A stretch of 64,000 nt of DNA from Haloglomus litoreum (GTDB taxonomy: Archaea; Halobacteriota; Halobacteria; Halobacteriales; Haloarculaceae): contig NZ_CP119988.1 of the NCBI RefSeq assembly GCF_029338515.1, positions 806,001 through 870,000 on the forward strand, in the 5' to 3' direction. Positions 32,093 to 41,304 of this stretch are shown one piece after another. The first letter of the stretch is position 1; each line of letters starts with the position of its first letter. The translations under genes were made by a program, and so were the position numbers. The notes beneath the pieces were generated by a model that had not been told where the DNA came from, searched no databases, and was given only the letters and a program-made list of their open reading frames with translations.

Positions 32093-32320
32093 CCGACCGG
32101 AGGGGCGCGAGGGACAAGTCGGTGACTCATCGTGCCCGTGGCCGGGTCGCGGCTCCCACCGTCCGCCCCGCGCCCTCGGCCCCGATACACCCCGCCCCTC
32201 GACCACCCACTCGGCGTTCCGGAATCAGGCCATCGGCGGGGTGAACCGCCCGGTGTCAGCCGCCCGTCCGACGGAGGTGGTGCCATGCTTGAAGATGGTG
32301 GGGTTGGTAGGGAGTAGCAC

Positions 32321-32701
32321 ATGGTCGGACGCCAGTTGCTCGCTGCCGGCGGGGGGGTACGCCGGGGTATCGTGTGGGCGCTCCCGTCGTGGCGCACCGT
32401 TCTGGGACTGACGTGGCGGCTGTTCGCACTCGGCCTGTTGCTCGCCGGCTTCGGGCTGCAGAGCATCGCCGGACTCGCCGCTACGGGGTCCGCCGCTGCG
32501 GGCTCGCTGTATCCCGGGTACGCCGCCATCGGCTTCGCCTGCCTCCTGCTCTCCGTCGCCCTCCCGACCGTCTACCTCGGGGTCGCGGTCGCCACGGCCA
32601 CGGGGTCGCTGCTGGGGCGGCGTGCCGTCGCGATGGGGCGGGCGGTGGCCGCAGTCGGCCGCCAGCGGGCCGGCCCGCGGCGCCGGGGACGACCCCGGTA
32701 G
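32321..32701 (+). CDS. Small membrane protein
   Basis: A 126-residue protein with two hydrophobic helices (LFALGLLLAGFGLQSIAGLAATG and YAAIGFACLLLSVALPTVYLGVAVATATG) and a strongly basic C-terminus (RQRAGPRRRGRPR). The basic end is unusual for this acidic proteome. It may contact nucleic acid or acidic lipid heads. I do not recognise it. Confidence 0.6.
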   Translation: MVGRQLLAAGGGVRRGIVWALPSWRTVLGLTWRLFALGLLLAGFGLQSIAGLAATGSAAAGSLYPGYAAIGFACLLLSVALPTVYLGVAVATATGSLLGRRAVAMGRAVAAVGRQRAGPRRRGRPR

Positions 32702-32808
32702 ACGAGCGGACCTGAACCGGTGGGGCTACCCGTCGCCCCCGAGGACCGGGTGACGTGTTCGGGATTGCGTCGTTCGTGGTTCCATCGTCGGCCATCCCCT
32801 CGCACGCG

Positions 32809-33693
32809 ATGCTCCCACCCGGCGTCGCGCTGGCGGTCGCGGCGGCGCTCGCGTTCGGCGGCTACCTCGTCGCCTACAAGCGGGCGTTCGCGGACCTCCC
32901 CGCGACCGTCTACGTCGCCGCCAACGAGGCCGCCGCCCTGGGCTGGTACGCCGTCATCGCCGCGGTCACGTGGCCGACCGGCGAGCCGCTGGTTCCGCCG
33001 GGCACCGGGCTCCGGGACGGCCTGCTCGTCGCCGGCGTGGGCCTCGCGGCGGGGGCCGCCACGCTGGTCTCCATCCGGGCGTTCAAGCTCGGCGAGGTCT
33101 CCTACGTCGCCCCGCTGAACAAGCTCGTTCCGGTGTTCGTCCTGCCGCTGGAGCTCCTGGTGCTGGCCGAGCGGCTCGGTCCGCTCCAGGTGGTGGGCGT
33201 CCTGGTCGCGACCGCGGCCATCTACGTCGCCAACTACGAGGGTGGCGGCGCGCTCGCGCCCTTCCGGCGCGCGGCCGGGTACACGCCCGCCAGGCTCGCA
33301 CTCGGGGGCGCGGTCCTGTTCGCGGTCGCGGACGTGGGCACTCGCGCGGCGCTCTCGACGACGGCGCTCGTCCCGCAGGCGGTCGCCCTCGCCACGCTCG
33401 TCGGCGTCACGCTCGTCTCGCTCCCGTTCGCAGCCTCCAGGCTCCCGGAGAGCGGCCTCCGCGAGTCGCTGCCCGGCCTCGTGGCGCTCGCGGCCGTGTT
33501 CGCCGTCGCCATCCACCTGGCCGTGCTGGCGTTCGACGCCGCGCCCGCCAGCGTCGTCTCCCCGGTCGTCAACACGCAGGCCGTCGTCGCGGTGGTGCTG
33601 GGCGGCCTGCTGCTCGGCGAGCGCGGTCTCGGCCGGCGGCTGCTGGCCGCGCTGCTCGCCGTCGCTGGCGTGGCGCTCATCGCCGCCGGGTAG
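32809..33693 (+). CDS. EamA-family (DMT) transporter
   Basis: A 294-residue membrane protein with ten helices in two EamA repeats. The first contains VSIRAFKLGEVSYVAPLNKLVPVFVLPLELLVLAERLG, the second SVVSPVVNTQAVVAVVLGGLLLGERGLGRRLLAALLAVAGV. Both end with the GER-type motif of drug/metabolite exporters. It probably exports a metabolite or amino acid. ATG 32809 puts the first helix at the N-terminus; in-frame 32755 would add 18 residues. Confidence 0.87.
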   Translation: MLPPGVALAVAAALAFGGYLVAYKRAFADLPATVYVAANEAAALGWYAVIAAVTWPTGEPLVPPGTGLRDGLLVAGVGLAAGAATLVSIRAFKLGEVSYVAPLNKLVPVFVLPLELLVLAERLGPLQVVGVLVATAAIYVANYEGGGALAPFRRAAGYTPARLALGGAVLFAVADVGTRAALSTTALVPQAVALATLVGVTLVSLPFAASRLPESGLRESLPGLVALAAVFAVAIHLAVLAFDAAPASVVSPVVNTQAVVAVVLGGLLLGERGLGRRLLAALLAVAGVALIAAG

Positions 33694-33771
33694 TGGGACG
33701 GCTCGGGCAGAACGGTTGCCACGGTCCGCTTCAGGTCGACGCTGGCGACGGCCGCGATACGGCGGCCGCAC

Positions 33772-34725
<954 letters not shown>

Positions 34726-34813
34726 ATGCCATGCCCCTCGGAGTGCCGGGGTTTATGCGTGCCGCTGAACGGATGGTCGCCACCCGACCGCCCGAGCGGG
34801 TGGGACGGCGGCC

Positions 34814-35866
34814 TCAGTCCGCGGCGGCCTCGTCGTCACCGCCTCCCTCCCCGGCCTCGTCGGCCGTCCGCCGCGAGTAGTACGACAGCGGGTGCGCGAT
34901 CTCCGCACAGAGGTCGTCCTGGTCGACGCAGTCACCGTAGGCCTGCATCGTCGCACAGGAGGGGGGCGCGAAGGCGACGCCGCGGTCGTCGCGCAGGCGC
35001 TGGAGCTGGTAGCGCACCCGTTCGGGGTCGTCGAGGCCCGCGATGGCGGCGATGTCGTGGGCGTCGAGGGTCTCGAACGCCGCCAGGAAGCCCACCAGCG
35101 CGAACCGGGAGTTGTCGGGCAGGTCCTCGCCGTCGCGGGCGCGGTCGATGAGCGCGTCCACGCAGGGCGGGAGTGCCTCCACCGCGAAGTCGGCGAACGA
35201 GCGCGGTGGATCGGCGTCCGCGACGGCCGTGCGGAGCCGCCCGACCTCCTCGCTCAGCGCCTCCTCGATAGGGTCGGGGACGGAAAGCGGGAGGCCGTCG
35301 GCGACCCGCTCGCGGACGGCCTCGCGCAGGAGCGTCTCCAGTTCGTCGCTGGAGACGGGCACGGTGCCGTCGCGCAGCGTCCGACGGACGAGCCGCCACC
35401 CCTCGCCGTCGAGGCCGCTGGAGAGGCGGAGGTAGGCCGCCACGGCCACGTCGAACCGGCCGTCGCCCGTCGGCCGCACGTCGCCCGAGAGGTCGAAATC
35501 CGCGAGCAGCTGCTGGAGCGAGAGGGTCTCGCCGCCGCTCTGGAGCGAGCGCTCCTCCTGGAAGTCGGCGGTGAAGCGGCGCTGGGCGAGCGCGGCCTCG
35601 GCGCGGGCGTACTTCTCGGTCGCGCCGGGCGCGTCGATGAGCGAGACGAGCACGCGCGCGACCGGGTACGAGAGCAGTTCCGCGCGCGCACCGAGGCGCT
35701 CCTCGCTCTCGGCGGTCCCCTCCAGCAGCGCGCGCCGCACCCGCTCGACGCCGCGCTCGACCGCCGGGCCGCCCTCCTGCACGAGGGCGACGAGGTCCAC
35801 GTCCGCAGCCTCGACAGCCTCGCGAGCGGCGTTCAGGAACGGGTAGCGCGCGTGGAGCCGTTGCAC
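34814..35866 (-). CDS. priL: DNA primase large subunit PriL
   Basis: A 350-residue protein (GTG start). The N-terminal helical domain is followed by a C-terminal Fe-S domain with PPCVDALI, PPSCATMQAYGDC, DDLC and HPLSYY. These give the four Cys that hold the 4Fe-4S cluster of archaeal and eukaryotic PriL. It pairs with PriS (not in the window) to make RNA primers for replication. A TATA-like TTCAATAGG (about 28 nt upstream) supports the GTG. Acidic C-terminal tail typical of halophiles. Confidence 0.95.
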   Translation of the reverse strand: MQRLHARYPFLNAAREAVEAADVDLVALVQEGGPAVERGVERVRRALLEGTAESEERLGARAELLSYPVARVLVSLIDAPGATEKYARAEAALAQRRFTADFQEERSLQSGGETLSLQQLLADFDLSGDVRPTGDGRFDVAVAAYLRLSSGLDGEGWRLVRRTLRDGTVPVSSDELETLLREAVRERVADGLPLSVPDPIEEALSEEVGRLRTAVADADPPRSFADFAVEALPPCVDALIDRARDGEDLPDNSRFALVGFLAAFETLDAHDIAAIAGLDDPERVRYQLQRLRDDRGVAFAPPSCATMQAYGDCVDQDDLCAEIAHPLSYYSRRTADEAGEGGGDDEAAAD

Positions 35867-35912
35867 GGACGCCCGGTGTGGAGCCGTCCTATTGAACGCG
35901 GCGGTCCGGGGG

Positions 35913-36668
35913 TCACGACCCGGTCGGGGTCCCCGTGGCCGCGTCGACCCGGTACGCGATGCCCCGGGCGTCCGGCGACACCTCGCTTGTGACCGTCACG
36001 TCCCCGGGTGGCTGGTCGACGAGCGCGACCGTCCCCGTCCGCTCGCCCGTGACCGGAACGCACAGTTCGAACGGCTCGCCGCCGTCGGCGACGCTCCACG
36101 GAACGACGACCGCCCGCCAGACCCCCTCACGGTCGCCCTCGTTGGCGACGGTCACCTCGATGGCCGAACCGTCGCCCCGGGCGGTGACGGTCACGTCCCG
36201 GAGTCGGAACCGGGGCCGGTTCGCGAGGGCCGCTGCCGTCCCGAGCGGGATCGGAATCCGCTCACCACGGACCGCGACCGACGCCCGCTCGACCGGCTGG
36301 ACCGGCACGCGCGCGACGAACCGCTCGTCACCCCCGACGGGACGGACCAGCCGCCGGACCCGATCGTCGGGGACGGGTCGTCCGTCCACGTAGATCGTCG
36401 GCGACAGCGTTCGCGCCTCCCCTCGCGCGAGCTGGACCACGAGGTACTGACTTCCGGGCTCCCGGAGCAGCCCCGGAGTTCCGGTATCGAAGGTGAACAC
36501 GGCCTCCTGTACCCTGGCACTCCGGAGCGCGAGCCGTGGCCTGGTGGCGTCGGCTGCTCCGGGCGTGGCGCCGGTCGGTGAGTCCGTGTCACTCTCTCCG
36601 TGGACGCTGCAACCGGCGAGTCCCGCCAGTCCGCCCGCGAGACACGCGAGCGCGTGGCGACGGCGCAT
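35913..36668 (-). CDS. Secreted lipoprotein, unknown function
   Basis: A 251-residue protein. MRRRHALACLAGGLAGLAGCSVHG is a signal peptide with lipobox LAGC (Cys about 20) and twin Arg, so Tat export is likely. A Thr/Asp linker follows, then two beta-rich regions (GSQYLVVQLARGEA... and FRLRDVTVTARGDGSAIEVTVANEGDREG). The second looks like an Ig/CARDB-type fold. Not recognised further. ATG 36668 places the RR at the N-terminus. Confidence 0.75.
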   Translation of the reverse strand: MRRRHALACLAGGLAGLAGCSVHGESDTDSPTGATPGAADATRPRLALRSARVQEAVFTFDTGTPGLLREPGSQYLVVQLARGEARTLSPTIYVDGRPVPDDRVRRLVRPVGGDERFVARVPVQPVERASVAVRGERIPIPLGTAAALANRPRFRLRDVTVTARGDGSAIEVTVANEGDREGVWRAVVVPWSVADGGEPFELCVPVTGERTGTVALVDQPPGDVTVTSEVSPDARGIAYRVDAATGTPTGS

Positions 36669-36710
36669 ACTGTCGTCCCCGCGACCCGCCGGCAACTGTC
36701 TGGTGCCGGC

Positions 36711-37337
36711 TCACTCCCACGGATGTCGTCCCGACTGGGGCCACAGCGGGTACCAGTACTCCTTCTCGGCTTCCACCTCGAGTTCCCCGTCCAGCACCGT
36801 CTCCAGTTTCCGCTCGACCCGCCCCAGCCGCTCCTTCTTGCCGTCGGGGTCCGGGACGAACGGGTAGTACGCGCCCCGGCGGAAGGAGTAGAGCCAGTAG
36901 GCGGTGTGGTCGCTGTCGCCGAGGCTGTCCAGCGGTTCGAACGCGAAGACGGCGGCCAGGAGTCGCGAGCCGAAGCCCCGCTCGGAGAGTTCGTCCGCGG
37001 CGAAGTGGATGCTCGTCACGAGGTCTTCGGGGTCGTCGTCGTGGAGGACGACCCACTCGTACCCCTTCCCGTCGGTGCGCACGTCGAACGCCGTGCCGGT
37101 CTCCTCCTCGCCCGCGGCGAGGATGTCCTCGATGGCCCGGACGGCGGCGGTGAAGTCCGTCGAGTCGACGCCGGAGAAACAGAGCGCCGCGTCGCCCGTC
37201 GAGCGGTAGTCGAGGTCGGCCTCCATCGTCACGTACGCGGTGGACATCCCGAACAGGTCGTCCGGGTTCGCGCGGCGGGTGGCGTCGGCCTCGGCGCGCA
37301 TCCCCAGTGCCTCGCGGAGCGTATCGAGGAGTCCCAT
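36711..37337 (-). CDS. pspAB: PspA-associated protein PspAB
   Basis: A 208-residue acidic cytoplasmic protein. MGLLDTLREALGMRAEADATRRANPDDLFGMSTAYVTMEADLDY at the N-terminus and EVEAEKEYWYPLWPQSGRHPWE at the end match the archaeal PspAB family that co-occurs with PspA and HtpX in envelope-stress loci. It lies 66 bp downstream of htpX on the same strand. PspA itself is not in the window. ATG 37337 is preferred over 37346 because the helix begins GLLDTL. Confidence 0.8.
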   Translation of the reverse strand: MGLLDTLREALGMRAEADATRRANPDDLFGMSTAYVTMEADLDYRSTGDAALCFSGVDSTDFTAAVRAIEDILAAGEEETGTAFDVRTDGKGYEWVVLHDDDPEDLVTSIHFAADELSERGFGSRLLAAVFAFEPLDSLGDSDHTAYWLYSFRRGAYYPFVPDPDGKKERLGRVERKLETVLDGELEVEAEKEYWYPLWPQSGRHPWE

Positions 37338-37403
37338 CTTGCTCACCCGATAGCCGCGCCTGGCGCTTCAACCGTCCGGTGCGGGCCGGTCGGCAGCGCC
37401 GAC

Positions 37404-38270
37404 CTACGTCTCCATCTCCCGTTCCAGCTCCCGGAGCGCCTCGACACGCTTCTCGGTCGATGGGTGCGTGCTGAACAGCCGCCCGACCACGCCCGAGCGG
37501 ATGGGGATGATGAAGAACGCGTTCATCTCCGACTGGTCGCGGAGGTCCTCTTTGGGCACCTGGTCCATCGAGCCGTCGATGGTCAGCAGCGCCGAGGCGA
37601 GCGCTGCGGGCTTGCCGGTGATGGCCGCGCCGCCGCGGTCGGCGGCGAACTCGCGGTAGCGCGAGAGCGCCCGGATGAGGAGGAAGGAAACGATCCAGAC
37701 GATCAGCGACGCGAAGATGGCGACGAAGACGCCGCCGTTGCGGTTCCGGCCGCCGCCGAACCACCAGCCGAAGCGGACCACGAGGAACGCGATGGTCGAG
37801 AGGAACGAGGCGATGGTCATCACCATCACGTCGCGGTTCTTGATGTGCGCGAGTTCGTGGGCCATCACGCCCTCCAGTTCCTCCTCGTCGAGGCGGCGCA
37901 TGAGGCCGGTCGTGACGGCGACGGCGCTGGATTTCTGCGAGCGTCCCGTCGCGAAGGCGTTGGGCACTCGAGAGTCGGCCACCGCGACCTTCGGCTTCGG
38001 GAGGTCGGCCTGCTGTGAGAGCCGGGTCACCATCGCGTGCAGTTCGGGGTACTCCTCCTCGCTCACCTCCTTCGCGCCCATCGAGTACAGCGCCAGTTTG
38101 TCGCTGAAGAAGAACTGCCCGAGCGAGAACAGTGCCATGAACCCGACGATGGCGAACAGGCCGACGTCGAGGGCCGCGAGAACGCCGATGAAGACGATGT
38201 AGAGGGCGAACAGCAGGAACATCGTCAGGAACATGCGCCCCCGCAGTCCCCAGTCGGTCTTCCAGTCCAT
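37404..38270 (-). CDS. htpX: Protease HtpX
   Basis: A 288-residue membrane zinc metalloprotease. Two N-terminal helices (14-33, 37-57) are followed by the M48 catalytic part: HELAH at 138-142 and the third ligand Glu207 in YREFAADRGGA. Two more helices (150-170, 181-200) and the FSTHPSTEKRVEALREL end follow. It degrades misfolded membrane proteins with its active site in the cytoplasm. Together with PspAB it suggests a membrane-stress unit. Confidence 0.95.
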   Translation of the reverse strand: MDWKTDWGLRGRMFLTMFLLFALYIVFIGVLAALDVGLFAIVGFMALFSLGQFFFSDKLALYSMGAKEVSEEEYPELHAMVTRLSQQADLPKPKVAVADSRVPNAFATGRSQKSSAVAVTTGLMRRLDEEELEGVMAHELAHIKNRDVMVMTIASFLSTIAFLVVRFGWWFGGGRNRNGGVFVAIFASLIVWIVSFLLIRALSRYREFAADRGGAAITGKPAALASALLTIDGSMDQVPKEDLRDQSEMNAFFIIPIRSGVVGRLFSTHPSTEKRVEALRELEREMET

Positions 38271-38355
38271 ACCTTCGGGTACGTCGCGCGTGACTATAAC
38301 CCTCTTCGTCGGGCGGCCGGCCGCGAGGCGGCGGTGGAGGACCCCACCGCGGGGC

Positions 38356-38796
38356 TCAGTCCCGCAGGAGCCGACCGAACAGGTACGGCGCGACCAGCAG
38401 CGTCAGCGGCACGGCGATCCACACCTGCCCGGCGAGCAGGTCGTACTGGTCCAGCGTGACGCTGACGGGCGTCCCCTCGGCGTAGCCGACGAGGAACTCG
38501 AAGCCAACCGTCATGAGGGTCCAGCCGACGCCGACGACGGCCAGCTCGGCCGGCGTGTAGTCGGTCCGGCTCCGGGTGAAGTACAGCGCCGAGACGGCGA
38601 GGATGGCGCCGACGAGCAGCCCGGTGCTGAGGAGGTGGCCGGGATACTCGCCGATGCGGGGGATGAGGACGAGTTCGCGGAAGATGCCGTTGGCGACGGC
38701 GAGGCCCGCCATGACGCCCCAGAGCCCGAAGGGCATGCGGAGCGCGGGAAGCCGGATGGAGCGCTCGGTCGGGGTGGTTGCTGCGGTGGTGGTCAT
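38356..38796 (-). CDS. Integral membrane protein, unknown function
   Basis: A 146-residue protein with four helices: FGLWGVMAGLAVANGIFRELV, LLSTGLLVGAILAVSALYF, LAVVGVGWTLMTVGFEFLVGY and VWIAVPLTLLVAPYLFGR. Conserved-looking polar spots are N-G-I-F-R-E and F-E-F-L-V-G-Y. Similar four-helix proteins are widespread and unnamed. The ATG at 38796 is preceded by a GTG in frame. It is divergent from the 38945 gene. Confidence 0.68.
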   Translation of the reverse strand: MTTTAATTPTERSIRLPALRMPFGLWGVMAGLAVANGIFRELVLIPRIGEYPGHLLSTGLLVGAILAVSALYFTRSRTDYTPAELAVVGVGWTLMTVGFEFLVGYAEGTPVSVTLDQYDLLAGQVWIAVPLTLLVAPYLFGRLLRD

Positions 38797-38944
38797 CACG
38801 GCTAGATCGACGCGCCGGACGGCGATATATCGGGTAGCAGATTCTCAGAAACGGGGATTCGGGCCACCCTGCTGCCGACCTGGAACCTGGGCACCGACTG
38901 CGACGACCGACCAGCATAAACGGCCGGCCGTCGAACGGCCGCCC

Positions 38945-39562
38945 ATGACACCGGAGGACTTCGTGCCGGCCGTTCGCGAGGCGAACAAGACCGAGCTCTC
39001 CCGGCTGGGCTCCTCGAAGGCGCTGTACGCGCTTACGGCGGGCGAGATGGAGCCCGACGCCGTGCTGACGGCGATGGCCGACGACCACGCCGCCGCCGCC
39101 GAGACGTACGAGGGCTGGGCGGCGGCCGACGACGCGGCCGACCTCTTCGGGGCGGCGGCCGAGGCCGAGCAGGACGCCTACGATACGGTCGCGGGCGAAC
39201 TCGACGCCCACGAACCGGGCGAGGCGCCGGACCTGTACGCCGCGATGGGGAGCGCCGAGACGGGCATCGAGCGGCTGGGCGCGTTCGTCGGCCGGACCCT
39301 CGTCGCGAAGGCGCACCGCTCGCAGGCGACCGGCTTCTTCACGGGCCAGGCCGACCCGGGGACCGCGAGCACGTTCCGGGGCCTCGGGAGCGACCTCGAG
39401 GACCACCTCGCCGACGCCGTGGACGCGCTGGACGCCCTCGCCGACGATGACGACGACTGGGAGCTGGCCGAGGCCGCCGCGAACGAGGTCATCGGTGCGG
39501 CCTACGAAGACTACTTCTCGACGCTGGAGGGGATGGGCGTCAACCCGAAGCCCGTCTGCTGA
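38945..39562 (+). CDS. All-helical ferritin-like hypothetical protein
   Basis: A 205-residue acidic protein starting MTPEDFVPAVREANKTELSRLGSSKALYALTAGEMEPD. It is predicted to be helical throughout, with repeats of A/E-rich helices (DDHAAAAETYEGWAAADD...AEAEQDAYDTVAGEL). The arrangement resembles a rubrerythrin-like four-helix bundle, but the metal ExxH pairs are not intact. Homologues in haloarchaea have an old and unsupported label as transcription antitermination proteins. The function is unknown. Confidence 0.7.
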   Translation: MTPEDFVPAVREANKTELSRLGSSKALYALTAGEMEPDAVLTAMADDHAAAAETYEGWAAADDAADLFGAAAEAEQDAYDTVAGELDAHEPGEAPDLYAAMGSAETGIERLGAFVGRTLVAKAHRSQATGFFTGQADPGTASTFRGLGSDLEDHLADAVDALDALADDDDDWELAEAAANEVIGAAYEDYFSTLEGMGVNPKPVC

Positions 39563-39576
39563 CCGGCTCGCCCGAA

Positions 39577-40323
39577 TCAGGGGAGCCAGCCGAGCAGGAA
39601 CGCCAGCACGACCAGCATGAACAGCCCCGAGAGCCCCGAGTAGAGCGCGCGCCGCACCGCGCGCCGGGCGGCGGCGCCGGGCGTGGCGTCCTCGACGACG
39701 ATACCGCCACCTGTGATGCGGACGCCGAGTCGACTGGCGGCCAGCGAGTCGTCGGTCGTCACGCGCCCGCGGACGGTCACCGTCTCCCCCTCGTCCAGCC
39801 GTGACTCGTAGTACCGGCGGGCGCGGGCCTCGCCGCCCAGCGAGCCGAGCCCGGCGAGCACGTCCGCGCGGTCGACCGGGTCGCCCTCGGGGTCGGCCAC
39901 CCACTCCTCCGCGAGCCGGAACTCCGCTCCCTCGGGGTCGACGCGGACGCTACCGGTCTCGTCCTCGACGACGAACGGTACGGAGTCGCGACCCCGGCCC
40001 ACCTCGCTGGTGCGCGTCTCGATGGAGCCGTCGAACCCCCGAACCGTGCGGAGGTCCGTCACCCGCCAGCCGTACGCGAGACAGTCCCGGCGCGTGATGG
40101 GCGCCGTCACGAGGTCGTCGGCCCGGCGGGCGATGCCGGTGACCGAGATCGTCCCCGAGGCCTCGGAGAGGTCACCGACGGGCGTCGGCCGGCGCGAGCG
40201 GTAGCGGACGGCCAGCCAGACCTCGCGGAGCGCGAGGCCGACGAGAACGAGACCGATGCCCCCGAAGATGGCAGCGACCGGGAGCGGGACGGCCTGGAGC
40301 GGGAGCGGCGCGAGCGGTGCCAT
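39577..40323 (-). CDS. GIDE-domain membrane protein
   Basis: A 248-residue protein with one N-terminal helix (PVAAIFGGIGLVLVGLALREVWLAV), a soluble beta domain and one C-terminal helix (GLSGLFMLVVLAFLLGW). The middle has the GIDE pattern: SGTISVTGIARRADDLVTAPITRRDCLAYGWRV, then SVPFVVEDETGSVRVDPEGAEF. GIDE is the inter-membrane domain of the mitochondrial ligase MUL1; archaeal versions lack the RING and have no known function. Confidence 0.78.
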   Translation of the reverse strand: MAPLAPLPLQAVPLPVAAIFGGIGLVLVGLALREVWLAVRYRSRRPTPVGDLSEASGTISVTGIARRADDLVTAPITRRDCLAYGWRVTDLRTVRGFDGSIETRTSEVGRGRDSVPFVVEDETGSVRVDPEGAEFRLAEEWVADPEGDPVDRADVLAGLGSLGGEARARRYYESRLDEGETVTVRGRVTTDDSLAASRLGVRITGGGIVVEDATPGAAARRAVRRALYSGLSGLFMLVVLAFLLGWLP

Positions 40324-40376
40324 CCTCTGGGCCTGCCACCCGGGACGGTATCAACGCACCGGCGCTCCGGGGTGAC

Positions 40377-40994
40377 TCACTCCACGCCGCCGACGCCGCT
40401 CTCGGCCTCCGGCAGGTCGTACTGTTTCACGTCGAGCCCCAGTTCCTCGATGGCCGCCGCGAGATGCTCGTCCTTCGCGTAGTCGGCGCCGTCCGCGACG
40501 CGGAGCCGCTGTGCCGTCGCCAGCACCTCGCCGCGGCGGTCGTCGGGGATGTCGTACTTGTCCGCCGACAGCTCGATGACGAGCCCGTTGTTGTCGGTGG
40601 TGTACAGCGAGTGGAAGATGCCGCGGTCGAACACGTTGTACCGCTTGCCGGCGTCGTCGAGCGCGGCCATGACCTCCTCGTAGCGGGCCGGGTCCAGCGA
40701 GAAGCAGAGGTGGTGGACCCCGCCGGTCCCCGTCCGCTGCCCGCCCTGGTTCGACGCTCGGTCGCCGACGAAGACGGTGAGGATGCGGCCGTCGCCGGTG
40801 TCGAAGAACAGGTGTGTCTGCGAGGGGTCGTCGAGGTTCGGCTGCCGGAGGACCAGCGGCATGCCGAGCAGGTCCCGGTAGAACGCCAGGGTGTCCGCCT
40901 CGTTCGAACCCCAGATGGTGATGTGGTCGGTGCCGGTCGTGTGGAACGGGGCGTCCGGCAGCTCGGCCGTGACCTCCGGGTCGCTGTCGCTCAT
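40377..40994 (-). CDS. VOC-family (glyoxalase/dioxygenase fold) protein
   Basis: A 205-residue protein with two beta-alpha-beta-beta-beta modules. Possible metal ligands are His in TDHITIWG, His in GVHHLCFSL and Glu in GLVIELSADKY, the usual His/His/Glu set. These proteins can be lyases, dioxygenases or resistance proteins. The 60-residue helical tail (DDRRGEVLATAQRLR...) is an add-on. It is the last gene before the acetone carboxylase operon and points away from it. Confidence 0.87.
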   Translation of the reverse strand: MSDSDPEVTAELPDAPFHTTGTDHITIWGSNEADTLAFYRDLLGMPLVLRQPNLDDPSQTHLFFDTGDGRILTVFVGDRASNQGGQRTGTGGVHHLCFSLDPARYEEVMAALDDAGKRYNVFDRGIFHSLYTTDNNGLVIELSADKYDIPDDRRGEVLATAQRLRVADGADYAKDEHLAAAIEELGLDVKQYDLPEAESGVGGVE

Positions 40995-41304
40995 GCACGA
41001 CCGGTGGCGCGGGCGCCGGATAAGCGCTCGCGGCCACTCGTGTCACCCGGTGGCGTCCGCGACGACATCTCCGTTCTCCACCTAGCTTTCAGGATTAGTC
41101 CAGAAATTATCTGATTATTCTTGAATTTATAGATTTAATGGAGTGGTACTGAAGGAACGATCGAATCGATGGACGGGGCGTGGATGTCGCGAGGTCCCAC
41201 GTGGTACGTAAACGTGAGCCGTGTCACCGAGGGCCTAGTTATATATTGCCACCCCCGCACCGGGGACCCACCGTGCCACACCAACGCACACGGCGGAGGG
41301 ACGG
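40995..41304 (+). promoter_or_regulatory. Upstream region of the acetone carboxylase operon
   Basis: 310 bp without a gene. It has an AT-rich block (about 41090-41140) with a TATA-like TTTATAGATTTAA and a second, closer TATA box TTATATAT (41239-41246), predicting a 5' UTR of about 38 nt. A Shine-Dalgarno GGAGGG (41295-41300) precedes ATG 41305 by 4 nt. Most genes here look leaderless, so a true SD at the operon head is notable. Confidence 0.62.
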
